Assembly (NCBI GenBank): GCA_013285425.1
Contig: CP053447.1
Location: 440,001 to 504,000, forward strand
Direction: 5' to 3'
Origin: Ignavibacteriota bacterium
Lineage (GTDB): Bacteria; Bacteroidota; Ignavibacteria; Ignavibacteriales; Ignavibacteriaceae
DNA: 64,000 nucleotides
Shown here piece after piece: positions 38,826 to 46,673 of the stretch. Under the pieces are notes generated by a model. That model made no database searches. It saw only the letters and a list, made by a program, of their open reading frames with translations, and was not told the origin of the DNA. A program made the position numbers and the translations under genes. The first letter of the stretch is position 1. Each line of letters opens with the position of its first letter.

Positions 38826-39191
38826 ATGATAAAGAGAAATAATAATTTAAGATCAAGATCAAAGACCAGATTAAGAAAAAAAATATCTGGTACATCTGAA
38901 ATGCCCAGACTTTCTGTTTATAGAAGTTTAAACCAGGTTTATGCACAGATTATTGATGATGCTACCGGAAATACTTTAGTTGCTGTTTCTTCATTATCAA
39001 AAGAATTAGCTGAAGAACTTAAAAATGCTAAAGGTAAAATTTCCAAAAGTAAATTGGTAGGAAATCTGGTAGCAAAAAAAGCATTGGAAAAGAAAATAAC
39101 TAATGTTGTTTTTGATCGTAACGGTTACAAATATCACGGAAGAATTCAGGCTGTTGCAGAAGGAGCCCGTGAAGCAGGTTTGAAATTCTGA
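38826..39191 (+). CDS. rplR: 50S ribosomal protein L18
   Basis: A 121-residue 5S rRNA-binding protein. It has the arginine-rich N-terminus (NLRSRSKTRLRKKISGT), PRLSVYRSLNQVYAQIIDD and the C-terminal FDRNGYKYHGRIQAVAEGAR. Only four bases separate its stop from a tRNA-Gln gene, so the tRNA must be cut from the ribosomal mRNA. Confidence 0.97.
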   Translation: MIKRNNNLRSRSKTRLRKKISGTSEMPRLSVYRSLNQVYAQIIDDATGNTLVAVSSLSKELAEELKNAKGKISKSKLVGNLVAKKALEKKITNVVFDRNGYKYHGRIQAVAEGAREAGLKF

Positions 39192-39195
39192 TAAT

Positions 39196-39269
39196 TGCCG
39201 GATCGTCTAATGGCAGGACTACGCCCTTTGGAGGCGTCTGTAGAGGTTCGAGTCCTCTTCCGGCAGCCA
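39196..39269 (+). tRNA. tRNA-Gln (TTG) inside the spc operon
   Basis: Acceptor TGCCGGA (39196-39202) pairs perfectly with TCCGGCA (39259-39265). The anticodon stem ACGCC/GGCGT encloses CTTTGGA, giving anticodon TTG, and the T-arm AGAGG/CCTCT encloses TTCGAGT. CCA is encoded (39267-39269), unlike the other four tRNAs of the window. It lies between rplR and rpsE on the same strand with no separate promoter visible in the 4-base gap. It should be processed from the operon transcript, perhaps with RNase P and RNase E/Z-type cuts in it. Confidence 0.95.
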
Positions 39270-39315
39270 AAGTGTTTAGAAATTTTTTTTAATTAATGAT
39301 TGTTTGGAGATCTAT

Positions 39316-39828
39316 TTGAAAGCTGTAAAATCAACCGAGACTGAAGGACTTAAAGAAAAAGTTGTTCACATTAACAGAGTTGCTAAAGTTGTTAAAGGTG
39401 GGCGAAGATTCAGTTTTAACGCAATAGTCGTTGTTGGAAATGGTAATGGTGTCGTTGGAGTTGGGCTTGGTAAAGCTAATGAAGTTACCGACGCTATTTC
39501 TAAAGGAATTGATGATGCCAAAAAAAATGTAGTTAAGGTTTCTATTATTAAAGGAACAGTTGCTCACGAAATCTTAGGTAAATTTGGTGCCGGAAAGGTT
39601 CTATTAAAACCTGCTTCCCCTGGTACAGGTCTTATCGCTGGTGGCGGAGTAAGAGCCGTATTGGAAGCTGCCGGAGTAACTGATATTCTTACCAAATCAC
39701 TTGGATCAAGCAATCCTCATAATCAGGTTAAAGCTACACTTAATGGTTTAATGCAGCAAATTGATGCAAGAAAAATGGCAAGTAAAAGAGGCATCACTGT
39801 AAAAGATTTGTTTACTTCTTCTAACTGA
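39316..39828 (+). CDS. rpsE: 30S ribosomal protein S5
   Basis: A protein of about 170 residues important for decoding accuracy. The TTG at 39316 is preferred as the start because GGAG at 39306-39309 is placed six bases before it; the upstream in-frame TTG (39304) overlaps that site. [20 protein letters not shown] and [20 protein letters not shown] are S5 signatures. It follows tRNA-Gln by about 46 bases. Confidence 0.95.
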   Translation: MKAVKSTETEGLKEKVVHINRVAKVVKGGRRFSFNAIVVVGNGNGVVGVGLGKANEVTDAISKGIDDAKKNVVKVSIIKGTVAHEILGKFGAGKVLLKPASPGTGLIAGGGVRAVLEAAGVTDILTKSLGSSNPHNQVKATLNGLMQQIDARKMASKRGITVKDLFTSSN

Positions 39829-39835
39829 GGATATA

Positions 39836-40021
39836 ATGGGAAAAATTAAAATAACACAAACAAGAAGTGTGATTGATAGACCAAAAGATCAAAAGGCAAC
39901 TATTGAAGCTTTAGGATTAGGAAGACCTAACTGGCAGAAAATTCACAATGATACTCCTCAAATAAGAGGTATGATTAAGAAAGTAGTTCATTTAGTTAAA
40001 GTTGAAGAATTAAAAGATTAA
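39836..40021 (+). CDS. rpmD: 50S ribosomal protein L30
   Basis: A 61-residue protein: KIKITQTRSVIDRPKDQKAT, then LGLGRPNWQKIHNDTPQIRGM, typical of L30. It is present in the usual place between rpsE and rplO; many bacterial lineages have lost it. Confidence 0.96.
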   Translation: MGKIKITQTRSVIDRPKDQKATIEALGLGRPNWQKIHNDTPQIRGMIKKVVHLVKVEELKD

Positions 40022-40032
40022 TAAGGTTTATA

Positions 40033-40491
40033 ATGGACATTCTAAGTAATCTTAAATACGCAAAAGGTTCTAAAAAAAATCGTAAAAGAGTTGGCCGCGG
40101 CGAAGGCTCCGGACACGGTCAGCAATCTACAAGAGGTAGAAATGGTCAGCTCTCAAGATCAGGTGCAAAACATAAAGCCTGGTTTGAAGGCGGACAGATG
40201 CCTTTACAAAGAAGAATACCCAAGTTCGGGTTTACAAATATCTTTAAGATTGAGTATCAGGTGGTTAATTTGAACGCATTACAAAGATTAGCTGATCTTA
40301 ATAAAATTACTGATCAGAATTTGAATGCAGAAGAACTTAAAAAGCTGGGATTGGTTTCGAGTACTAAAAAACCAATTAAAGTATTAGGAAAAGGCGATAT
40401 AAAAACTAAACTCAATTTAACGGTTAATGATTTCAGTAAATCAGCTCAGCAAAAAATTGAAGCAGCTGGCGGCTCTATCACTAAGATTTAG
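40033..40491 (+). CDS. rplO: 50S ribosomal protein L15
   Basis: A 152-residue protein. The glycine/arginine-rich N-terminal tail (KRVGRGEGSGHGQQSTRGRN) and FEGGQMPLQRRIPKFGF are L15 motifs. The C-terminal domain ends IEAAGGSITKI. 11 bases after rpmD, 9 before secY. Confidence 0.97.
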   Translation: MDILSNLKYAKGSKKNRKRVGRGEGSGHGQQSTRGRNGQLSRSGAKHKAWFEGGQMPLQRRIPKFGFTNIFKIEYQVVNLNALQRLADLNKITDQNLNAEELKKLGLVSSTKKPIKVLGKGDIKTKLNLTVNDFSKSAQQKIEAAGGSITKI

Positions 40492-40500
40492 TTAATACAA

Positions 40501-41835
40501 ATGTCAAGATTAACAGATACTTTCAGAAATATTTTTAAAATCAATGAACTTAGACAGCGAATTATATATACGTTGTCATTACTTATTATTGTAAGATTAG
40601 GTTCACATTTAACAATTCCCGGAGTAGATGCAGTTTTACTTTCCGAGAGTATGAAAAATGCTTCTTCAGATAATCTTTTCGGATTATTTGACCTTTTTGT
40701 AGGCGGTGCATTCTCGAATGCAGCGATTTTTGCTCTTGGTATTATGCCGTATATTTCTGCATCAATCATTTTACAGTTGATGGGCGCTGTTATTCCGTAT
40801 TTTCAGAAATTGCAGCAGGAAGGTGAAGAGGGAAGAAAAAAAATCACTCAGCTTACGCGATATGGAACTGTTATTATATCTGCAATGCAAGCATGGGGGG
40901 TTACAGTAAGACTGCTGAATATTAATGTTCAGGGATTACCAATTGTTCCCGAAGCAGTACAAGGTTTTGGATGGATTATATCTACAATTATAATTCTGAC
41001 TTCAGGCACAATGTTTATGATGTGGATGGGTGAACAGATTACAGACAAAGGAATTGGTAATGGTATATCACTGATTATATTCATTGGTATCATTGCACGT
41101 TTTCCGGTTGCTGTATATGAAGAATATCAGTTGATTACTGCAGGACAAAGATCAATAATTATCGAGATTATAATTTTAGCTTTTATGTTTTTTATTATCG
41201 CTGGTGTTGTTCTTGTAACTCAAGGAACAAGAAAAATTCCAGTGCAGTATGCAAAAAGAGTAGTTGGAAGAAAAGTATATGGCGGAGTTACACAATATAT
41301 TCCGTTAAGAGTTAATACTGCTGGTGTAATGCCGATAATTTTTGCTCAGTCGATTATGTTTATACCGGGAACAATTTTATCATTTTTCCCTGATAACGAA
41401 TTTCTGCAAAATCTTGCAAGATACTTTGTATTTACATCACCGATTTATTCATTCTTCTATGCTTTGATGATTATATTCTTTACATATTTTTATACTGCTA
41501 TTGCATTTAATCCAAAAGACGTAGCAGATAATATGAAAAAACAAGGTGGTTTTATTCCTGGTATCAGACCCGGAAAACAAACCTCTGATTTTATTGATAA
41601 TATTTTAACAAAGATTACTTTACCTGGTTCTATATTTTTGGCAATTATTGCAATACTTCCGGCATTTGTTGCAGGCTGGGGAGTTTCGAACAATTTTGCA
41701 CAATTCTTTGGCGGTACAAGTTTGCTAATTGTTGTTGGTGTTGGTTTGGATACTTTGCAGCAAATTGAATCTCATTTGTTGATGAGACATTATGATGGAT
41801 TTATGAAATCTGGTAAGGTTAAAGGTCGTAGATAG
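40501..41835 (+). CDS. secY: preprotein translocase subunit SecY
   Basis: A 444-residue channel protein with ten predicted membrane helices. It shows RIIYTLSLLIIVRLGSHLTIPGV, the plug region, ALGIMPYISASIILQLM, and the loop PVQYAKRVVGRKVYGG. The C-terminal part GTSLLIVVGVGLDTLQQIE is complete. It works with SecE (15563-15745). Confidence 0.97.
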   Translation: MSRLTDTFRNIFKINELRQRIIYTLSLLIIVRLGSHLTIPGVDAVLLSESMKNASSDNLFGLFDLFVGGAFSNAAIFALGIMPYISASIILQLMGAVIPYFQKLQQEGEEGRKKITQLTRYGTVIISAMQAWGVTVRLLNINVQGLPIVPEAVQGFGWIISTIIILTSGTMFMMWMGEQITDKGIGNGISLIIFIGIIARFPVAVYEEYQLITAGQRSIIIEIIILAFMFFIIAGVVLVTQGTRKIPVQYAKRVVGRKVYGGVTQYIPLRVNTAGVMPIIFAQSIMFIPGTILSFFPDNEFLQNLARYFVFTSPIYSFFYALMIIFFTYFYTAIAFNPKDVADNMKKQGGFIPGIRPGKQTSDFIDNILTKITLPGSIFLAIIAILPAFVAGWGVSNNFAQFFGGTSLLIVVGVGLDTLQQIESHLLMRHYDGFMKSGKVKGRR

Positions 41836-41841
41836 TTTTTT

Positions 41842-42603
41842 GTGATTTTAATTAAATCAAAAAAAGAGATTGATTACATAAGGGAAAGCTGTAGAATTGT
41901 TGCAGAAACACTTCAGCTTCTTAAAGTAAATGTTAGAGTGGGGATTACAACTTTAGAACTGGATAGAATAGCTGAAGATTATATTTTAAGTAATAATGCA
42001 AAGCCGGCTTTCAAGGGTTATTCACAAGGCGGAGCACCTGATTATCCGGGTTCAATCTGCACTTCAGTTAATGAAGAGGTTGTTCATGGTATTCCGGGTT
42101 TTAGAGTTTTGAAAGATGGTGATCTGATTTCTATTGATATTGGTGTCGTTAAAAATGGTTATTTTGGTGATGGTGCATTAAGCGTTGCCGTAGGTGAAGT
42201 TAATGATGAAAAGAAAAAGTTGATGGAAGTTACAGAACGTTCTTTATATCTTGGTATAGAACAGGCAATTGAAGGCAACCGGGTTCATGATATTTCATTT
42301 GCTGTTCAACAATACGTTGAAGCAAATGGCTTTTCGGTAGTCAGAGATCTGTGTGGTCATGGTGTAGGAAAATATTTACACGAAGCACCATCAATTCCGA
42401 ATTTTGGAAAAAAGGATACTGGTCCTAAATTAAAGAACGGAATGACTCTGGCAATTGAACCGATGGTTAATGCCGGAAGCTATGATGTTTTAACAGCAAA
42501 TGATAAATGGACAATTTTAACATCAGACGGATCAGCATCAGCACATTTTGAACATACAATTTTAATAAATAATAATAAGCCGGAAATCTTAACAGTTTGT
42601 TAG
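41842..42603 (+). CDS. map: methionine aminopeptidase, type I
   Basis: A 253-residue dinuclear metal enzyme that removes N-terminal Met. It starts with GTG. The metal ligands appear in SIDIGVVKNGYFGDGA (two Asp), GHGVGKYLHEAPSIPN (His), EPMVNAG (Glu) and the final FEHT region (Glu). It is between secY and infA, whose ATG directly abuts the map stop codon. Confidence 0.97.
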   Translation: MILIKSKKEIDYIRESCRIVAETLQLLKVNVRVGITTLELDRIAEDYILSNNAKPAFKGYSQGGAPDYPGSICTSVNEEVVHGIPGFRVLKDGDLISIDIGVVKNGYFGDGALSVAVGEVNDEKKKLMEVTERSLYLGIEQAIEGNRVHDISFAVQQYVEANGFSVVRDLCGHGVGKYLHEAPSIPNFGKKDTGPKLKNGMTLAIEPMVNAGSYDVLTANDKWTILTSDGSASAHFEHTILINNNKPEILTVC

Positions 42604-42822
42604 ATGGCAAAACAAGGTCCAATTAAAATAGATGGCGTAATTACAGATACATTACCAAATGCAACTTTTAGAGTTAAACTTGATAATGGTCATGAAATAC
42701 TGGCACATATTTCCGGTAAAATGAGAATGCACTTTATAAAAATTTTGATTGGAGATAAGGTCTCAATAGAACTTTCTCCTTACGATTTAACAAAAGGCAG
42801 AATTACCTACAGGTATAAATAG
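42604..42822 (+). CDS. infA: translation initiation factor IF-1
   Basis: A 72-residue OB-fold protein: [38 protein letters not shown] and [20 protein letters not shown], all typical. It begins immediately after the map stop codon, with no gap. Confidence 0.98.
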   Translation: MAKQGPIKIDGVITDTLPNATFRVKLDNGHEILAHISGKMRMHFIKILIGDKVSIELSPYDLTKGRITYRYK

Positions 42823-42833
42823 GAATAAGCAAA

Positions 42834-42947
42834 ATGAAAGTCAGAGCTTCTGTAAAAAAGATTTGCGATAAATGTAAAATTATTAAACGCAAGGGTGTTG
42901 TAAGAGTTATTTGCAAAAACCCTAAACACAAACAAAGACAAGGTTAA
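42834..42947 (+). CDS. rpmJ: 50S ribosomal protein L36
   Basis: A 37-residue zinc-binding protein: [20 protein letters not shown] then [13 protein letters not shown]. The zinc ligands are Cys11, Cys14, a cysteine in VICKNP and the following histidine (CCCH type). Ribosome binding site AGGAATAAG. Standard place between infA and rpsM. Confidence 0.97.
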   Translation: MKVRASVKKICDKCKIIKRKGVVRVICKNPKHKQRQG

Positions 42948-42965
42948 AAACAAAGGAGTATATCA

Positions 42966-43349
42966 TTGGCTCGTATAGCTGGAGTTGATTTACCAAAAAA
43001 TAAAAAAGTGTTATACGGTTTACAATACATATATGGTATTGGTGAATTTGTAGCTGCACAGATTTTAGAAAAAGCTAAAGTTAATCCGCTAAAAAAAGTT
43101 GCGGAACTAACTGATGAAGAGATTGCAGAAATAAGAGCAGTTATTACTGCAGATTATCGTGTTGAAGGAGCTTTACGTTCTGAAGTGCAGCAGAATATTA
43201 AAAGATTGATGGATATTGGTTCTTACCGCGGTATCAGACATCGTAAAAGTTTACCTGTCAGAGGTCAACGTACAAGAACTAACTCCAGAACCAGAAAAGG
43301 CAAAAGAAGAACGGTTGCTGGTAAGAAAAAAGTACCTACTAAGAAATAA
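42966..43349 (+). CDS. rpsM: 30S ribosomal protein S13
   Basis: A 127-residue protein that contacts P-site tRNA. It starts with TTG ([18 protein letters not shown]) behind AAAGGAG. The segment [20 protein letters not shown] and a lysine-rich tail identify S13. First ribosomal protein of the alpha operon. Confidence 0.97.
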   Translation: MARIAGVDLPKNKKVLYGLQYIYGIGEFVAAQILEKAKVNPLKKVAELTDEEIAEIRAVITADYRVEGALRSEVQQNIKRLMDIGSYRGIRHRKSLPVRGQRTRTNSRTRKGKRRTVAGKKKVPTKK

Positions 43350-43374
43350 TATTTGATACACGGAGGATTAAGCA

Positions 43375-43761
43375 TTGGCTAAAACTGTAAAAAAAGTTAA
43401 GAAAAAAACTCACGTAGATTCTAATGGTGTTGCGCATATTAAAGCAACTTTTAATAATGTTCTGGTTACTATTACAGATATTTACGGAAATACTGTCTCA
43501 TGGTCATCTGCGGGTAAAAATGGATTTAAAGGCTCAAGAAAAAACACTCCATTTGCTGCACAGGTTTCTGCAGAAGCTGCTGCTAAAGAAGCTTATGATT
43601 TAGGAATGAGAAAGATAGATGTTTTTGTGAAAGGTCCAGGCTCAGGAAGAGAAGCAGCAATCAGAGCATTACATACTGCGGGATTAACTATCTCATCAAT
43701 CAAAGATGTTACTCCAATCCCTCATAATGGATGCAGACCACCAAAGAAAAGAAGAGTATAA
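43375..43761 (+). CDS. rpsK: 30S ribosomal protein S11
   Basis: A 128-residue protein of the platform. It starts with TTG behind [22 protein letters not shown] and [18 protein letters not shown] with [18 protein letters not shown] at the end are S11 hallmarks. Confidence 0.98.
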   Translation: MAKTVKKVKKKTHVDSNGVAHIKATFNNVLVTITDIYGNTVSWSSAGKNGFKGSRKNTPFAAQVSAEAAAKEAYDLGMRKIDVFVKGPGSGREAAIRALHTAGLTISSIKDVTPIPHNGCRPPKKRRV

Positions 43762-43779
43762 TTTATGGAGATTAACTAA

Positions 43780-44406
43780 ATGGCAAGATACACTGATTCA
43801 GTTTGTAAGTTATGTAGAAGAGAAAGACAGAAACTTTTTCTAAAAGGACAAAAGTGTTTTACTGAGAAGTGCCCGATTGAAGAGAGAAATTATCCGCCCG
43901 GACAACACGGACTTTCCAGAAGAGCAAAAGTTTCTGAATATGGAGTTCAGTTAAGAGAGAAACAAAAGATTAAAAGAATTTATGGTTTGCTGGAAACTCA
44001 GTTTAGAAATTATTATAAAAAAGCTAATAGTCAAAAAGGAATTCCCGGAGAAAACCTTATTAAGCTGTTGGAAAGAAGATTAGATAATGTTGTTTACAGA
44101 TTAGGATTTGCGTCATCGCGTAAACAGGCTAGACAGTTGATCAGACACAGACATATTTTAGTTAATAATTCTCTTGTTGATATTCCGGCTTATCTGTTAA
44201 GAGCCGGAGATACAATTCAGATAAAAGATCAGAGTAAAAAGCTGGATGCAATCCACAATTCACTTAAAAGAGTAAAAGATAATACGTATAGCTGGTTAAC
44301 AGTTGATAAAGCCTCACTTTCCGGAACCTTTGTTCAGATACCGGAAAGAGCTGATGTACCTTTAATTGCTAATGAACAATTAGTAGTTGAACTTTACTCG
44401 AAATAA
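43780..44406 (+). CDS. rpsD: 30S ribosomal protein S4 (zinc-binding form)
   Basis: A 208-residue primary 16S rRNA binder. Cys9, Cys12, Cys26 and Cys31 form a zinc knuckle, so this is the C-plus form. It contains [23 protein letters not shown], and the S4 RNA-binding domain [20 protein letters not shown]. It lies between rpsK and rpoA. Confidence 0.97.
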   Translation: MARYTDSVCKLCRRERQKLFLKGQKCFTEKCPIEERNYPPGQHGLSRRAKVSEYGVQLREKQKIKRIYGLLETQFRNYYKKANSQKGIPGENLIKLLERRLDNVVYRLGFASSRKQARQLIRHRHILVNNSLVDIPAYLLRAGDTIQIKDQSKKLDAIHNSLKRVKDNTYSWLTVDKASLSGTFVQIPERADVPLIANEQLVVELYSK

Positions 44407-44438
44407 AATTTTTAATTAGAATAAGATAGAGGATAATA

Positions 44439-45434
44439 ATGAGCATATCATCTTTAAAGATGCCAGAATCTGTTGTTCTTGATGAATCTAATTACACAAA
44501 TTCATACGGAAGATTTACATTGCAGCCTCTTGAAAGAGGTTATGGTGTTACACTTGGTAATTCTATCCGCAGAGTACTTCTATCGTCTCTGCAAGGATCA
44601 GCAATTACTTCCGTTAAATTTAGTGGTGTGCTTCACGAGTTTACAACTATCGAGGGAATTGTTGAGGATGTTTCAGAGATTATATTAAATCTCAAACAAG
44701 TCAGAATGAAATTTCTTTCAAAGAAACCAGGTAAAATTGAAATTTCTTTGGTCGGTCCAGGCGAGTGGACCGCAGCAGATATTCAAAAAGTAAGTAATGA
44801 AGTTGAGATTCTTAATCCGGAATTACATATAGCTACTTTGAATAAAAATGCAAAACTTGATGTGGAATTAAGAATAGGTAAGGGTGTAGGTTATGTACCT
44901 GCCAATGAAAATATTTCATCTGACCAGACAATCGGTGTAATTCCTATTGATTCAATTTTTACACCTATTAAATTGGTAAAGTATTTTGTGGAAAATGTTA
45001 GAATCGGTGATAAGAACGATTATGAAAAACTGACATTGGAAATATCAACTGATGGCTCAATTACACCTGATGATGCATTAACTCAGGCTGCAAAAATTCT
45101 AAAAGAACATGTTCAGTTGTTTATTAACTTTGATGTGGAGCAGGAAGAAGAACAAAGTGTAAGCCAGAAAGACAGTGAAACAGAAAGAATAAGAAGAGTG
45201 CTTCTTACTTCAGTTGATGACCTTGAACTGAGTGTCAGATCACACAATTGTTTAAAATCGGCTAACATTAAAAATCTTGCTGATCTTGTCAGGAAAGATG
45301 AACAGGAAATGTTGAAGTTTAGAAATTTCGGAAGAAAGTCCTTGGCAGAATTAACGGAAATAGTAGAAAATCTTGGTCTTGATTTTGGAATGGATGTAGA
45401 TAAATATCTTAAAGAAGATTCAGATTCAAATTAA
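44439..45434 (+). CDS. rpoA: DNA-directed RNA polymerase subunit alpha
   Basis: A 331-residue protein. The N-terminal dimerisation domain has FTLQPLERGYGVTLGNSIRR and the C-terminal domain, after an acidic linker (about 232-250), has LTSVDDLELSVRSHNCLKSA and FGRKSLAELTEI. The C-terminal domain could contact UP elements or activators. It follows rpsD by 32 bases. Confidence 0.98.
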   Translation: MSISSLKMPESVVLDESNYTNSYGRFTLQPLERGYGVTLGNSIRRVLLSSLQGSAITSVKFSGVLHEFTTIEGIVEDVSEIILNLKQVRMKFLSKKPGKIEISLVGPGEWTAADIQKVSNEVEILNPELHIATLNKNAKLDVELRIGKGVGYVPANENISSDQTIGVIPIDSIFTPIKLVKYFVENVRIGDKNDYEKLTLEISTDGSITPDDALTQAAKILKEHVQLFINFDVEQEEEQSVSQKDSETERIRRVLLTSVDDLELSVRSHNCLKSANIKNLADLVRKDEQEMLKFRNFGRKSLAELTEIVENLGLDFGMDVDKYLKEDSDSN

Positions 45435-45451
45435 TCTAAATAGGTTATTAA

Positions 45452-45940
45452 ATGAGACACAACGTTAAAGGAAGAAAATTAGGTAGAACAGCAAGTCATA
45501 GAGCAGCTTTGCTTAACTCGCTGGCTACTTCTCTTTTAAAACATAAACGAATTAAAACTACCGAAGCTAAAGCAAAAGAAGCCAGAACTTTTGTTGAAAA
45601 ATTAATTACAAAGGCAAGAAAAAATGATCTTCATGTACGCAGACAGGTTATGGCGGTAATAAACGATAAAGAGGTAGTTAAAGAACTTTTTGCAGAAATT
45701 TTACCTAAGATAGGTGAAAGACCAGGTGGCTTTACACGTGTTGTTAAACTCGGCAATAGAATGGGCGACGCTGCACCAATGGCAATTTTGGAATTGGTTG
45801 ATTATAATGATGTTGCTAATAAAAAAGCTGAAGAGCAAAAAGAGAAAAGAGAATTAAAAGCAAAAGAAAAAGCTGAAAAGAAATCCGAAAGTGCAATTGA
45901 AGAAGCAAATGTTGTTTCTGAAAGCACTGATAAAAATTAA
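45452..45940 (+). CDS. rplQ: 50S ribosomal protein L17 with C-terminal charged tail
   Basis: A 162-residue protein. The core (MRHNVKGRKLGRTASHRAAL, RTFVEKLITKARK, RPGGFTRVVKLGNRMGDAAP) is L17. After about residue 122 it carries a roughly 40-residue Lys/Glu-rich tail (EEQKEKRELKAKEKAEKK) that is probably helical or disordered. It closes the supercluster; a terminator follows. Confidence 0.96.
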   Translation: MRHNVKGRKLGRTASHRAALLNSLATSLLKHKRIKTTEAKAKEARTFVEKLITKARKNDLHVRRQVMAVINDKEVVKELFAEILPKIGERPGGFTRVVKLGNRMGDAAPMAILELVDYNDVANKKAEEQKEKRELKAKEKAEKKSESAIEEANVVSESTDKN

Positions 45941-45965
45941 TCAAAAGATTATAATTTTATATTTC

Positions 45966-45997
45966 AAGAGTAACTGTAATACCGGTTACTCTTTTTT
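45966..45997 (+). terminator. terminator of the ribosomal supercluster
   Basis: A 9-bp stem AAGAGTAAC (45966-45974) with GTTACTCTT (45985-45993) and a 10-base loop, followed by six T residues to 45997. The engB ATG is at 46001, right after the T-run, so the terminator and the start of engB are very close together. Confidence 0.85.
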
Positions 45998-46000
45998 ATT

Positions 46001-46585
46001 ATGTTCGAAAAACAAAAATTTACTGCATCAGTTTATAAATTAACCGACTTACCAAAATCGGAATTACCTCAGATTGTTTTATGTGGAAGATCAAATGTCG
46101 GCAAATCCTCATTTATCAATTCACTTTTTAACCAAAAAAATCTTGCTAAAACCAGCTCAACTCCGGGTAAAACCCGCTCAATAAATTTTTATGATATTGA
46201 TTCCACTTTTTTTATGGTTGATCTTCCGGGATATGGATATGCTAAAGTAAGCCAGTCAGACCGGCAAAAATGGGGTAAACTAATAAATGATTTTTTTGCT
46301 GAATCAAAAAATATTGTGTTAGTCTTTCATCTTATTGATTGCAGACATAATCCTACCGAGCTTGATATAAAGCTTAATCAAATGTTAAAAGATCTTAACC
46401 TGCCATATAATGTTATCCTTAATAAATCAGATAAGCTAAAGCAATCAGAAGTTTCAAAAAGTGTTAAGTCAGTAGTTCAGTTTTTCCCGGAACTGATATT
46501 TAATGTGAATCTATTTTTATATTCCTCTGTTAAAGGAACAGGGAAAAAAGAAATAAAGAAGCTGCTACTTTCACTATTTAATTAA
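46001..46585 (+). CDS. engB: ribosome biogenesis GTP-binding protein YsxC/EngB
   Basis: A 194-residue GTPase needed for 50S assembly. G1 GRSNVGKSS is at residues 29-37, G3 DLPGYGYAKV near 75, and G4 NKSDK near 141. No Shine-Dalgarno sequence precedes the ATG; in its place there is the terminator T-run. Transcription may come from read-through or from a promoter within the terminator region that I cannot see. Confidence 0.95.
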   Translation: MFEKQKFTASVYKLTDLPKSELPQIVLCGRSNVGKSSFINSLFNQKNLAKTSSTPGKTRSINFYDIDSTFFMVDLPGYGYAKVSQSDRQKWGKLINDFFAESKNIVLVFHLIDCRHNPTELDIKLNQMLKDLNLPYNVILNKSDKLKQSEVSKSVKSVVQFFPELIFNVNLFLYSSVKGTGKKEIKKLLLSLFN

Positions 46586-46593
46586 ATAGTTTA

Positions 46594-46601
46594 TATCTTT
46601 G
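46594..46601 (+). promoter_or_regulatory. possible -7 element before the GAF/GGDEF-like gene
   Basis: TATCTTTG fits TAnnTTTG and lies about 73 bases before the ATG at 46674. No convincing -33 box is at the right distance, so support is weak. Confidence 0.3.
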
Positions 46602-46673
46602 CGTTAGAAAGTTTACTATTTTTTTGTAAAATTATTTACTAATTAAAAATAACTATCAGCAAGATCAATTCTA

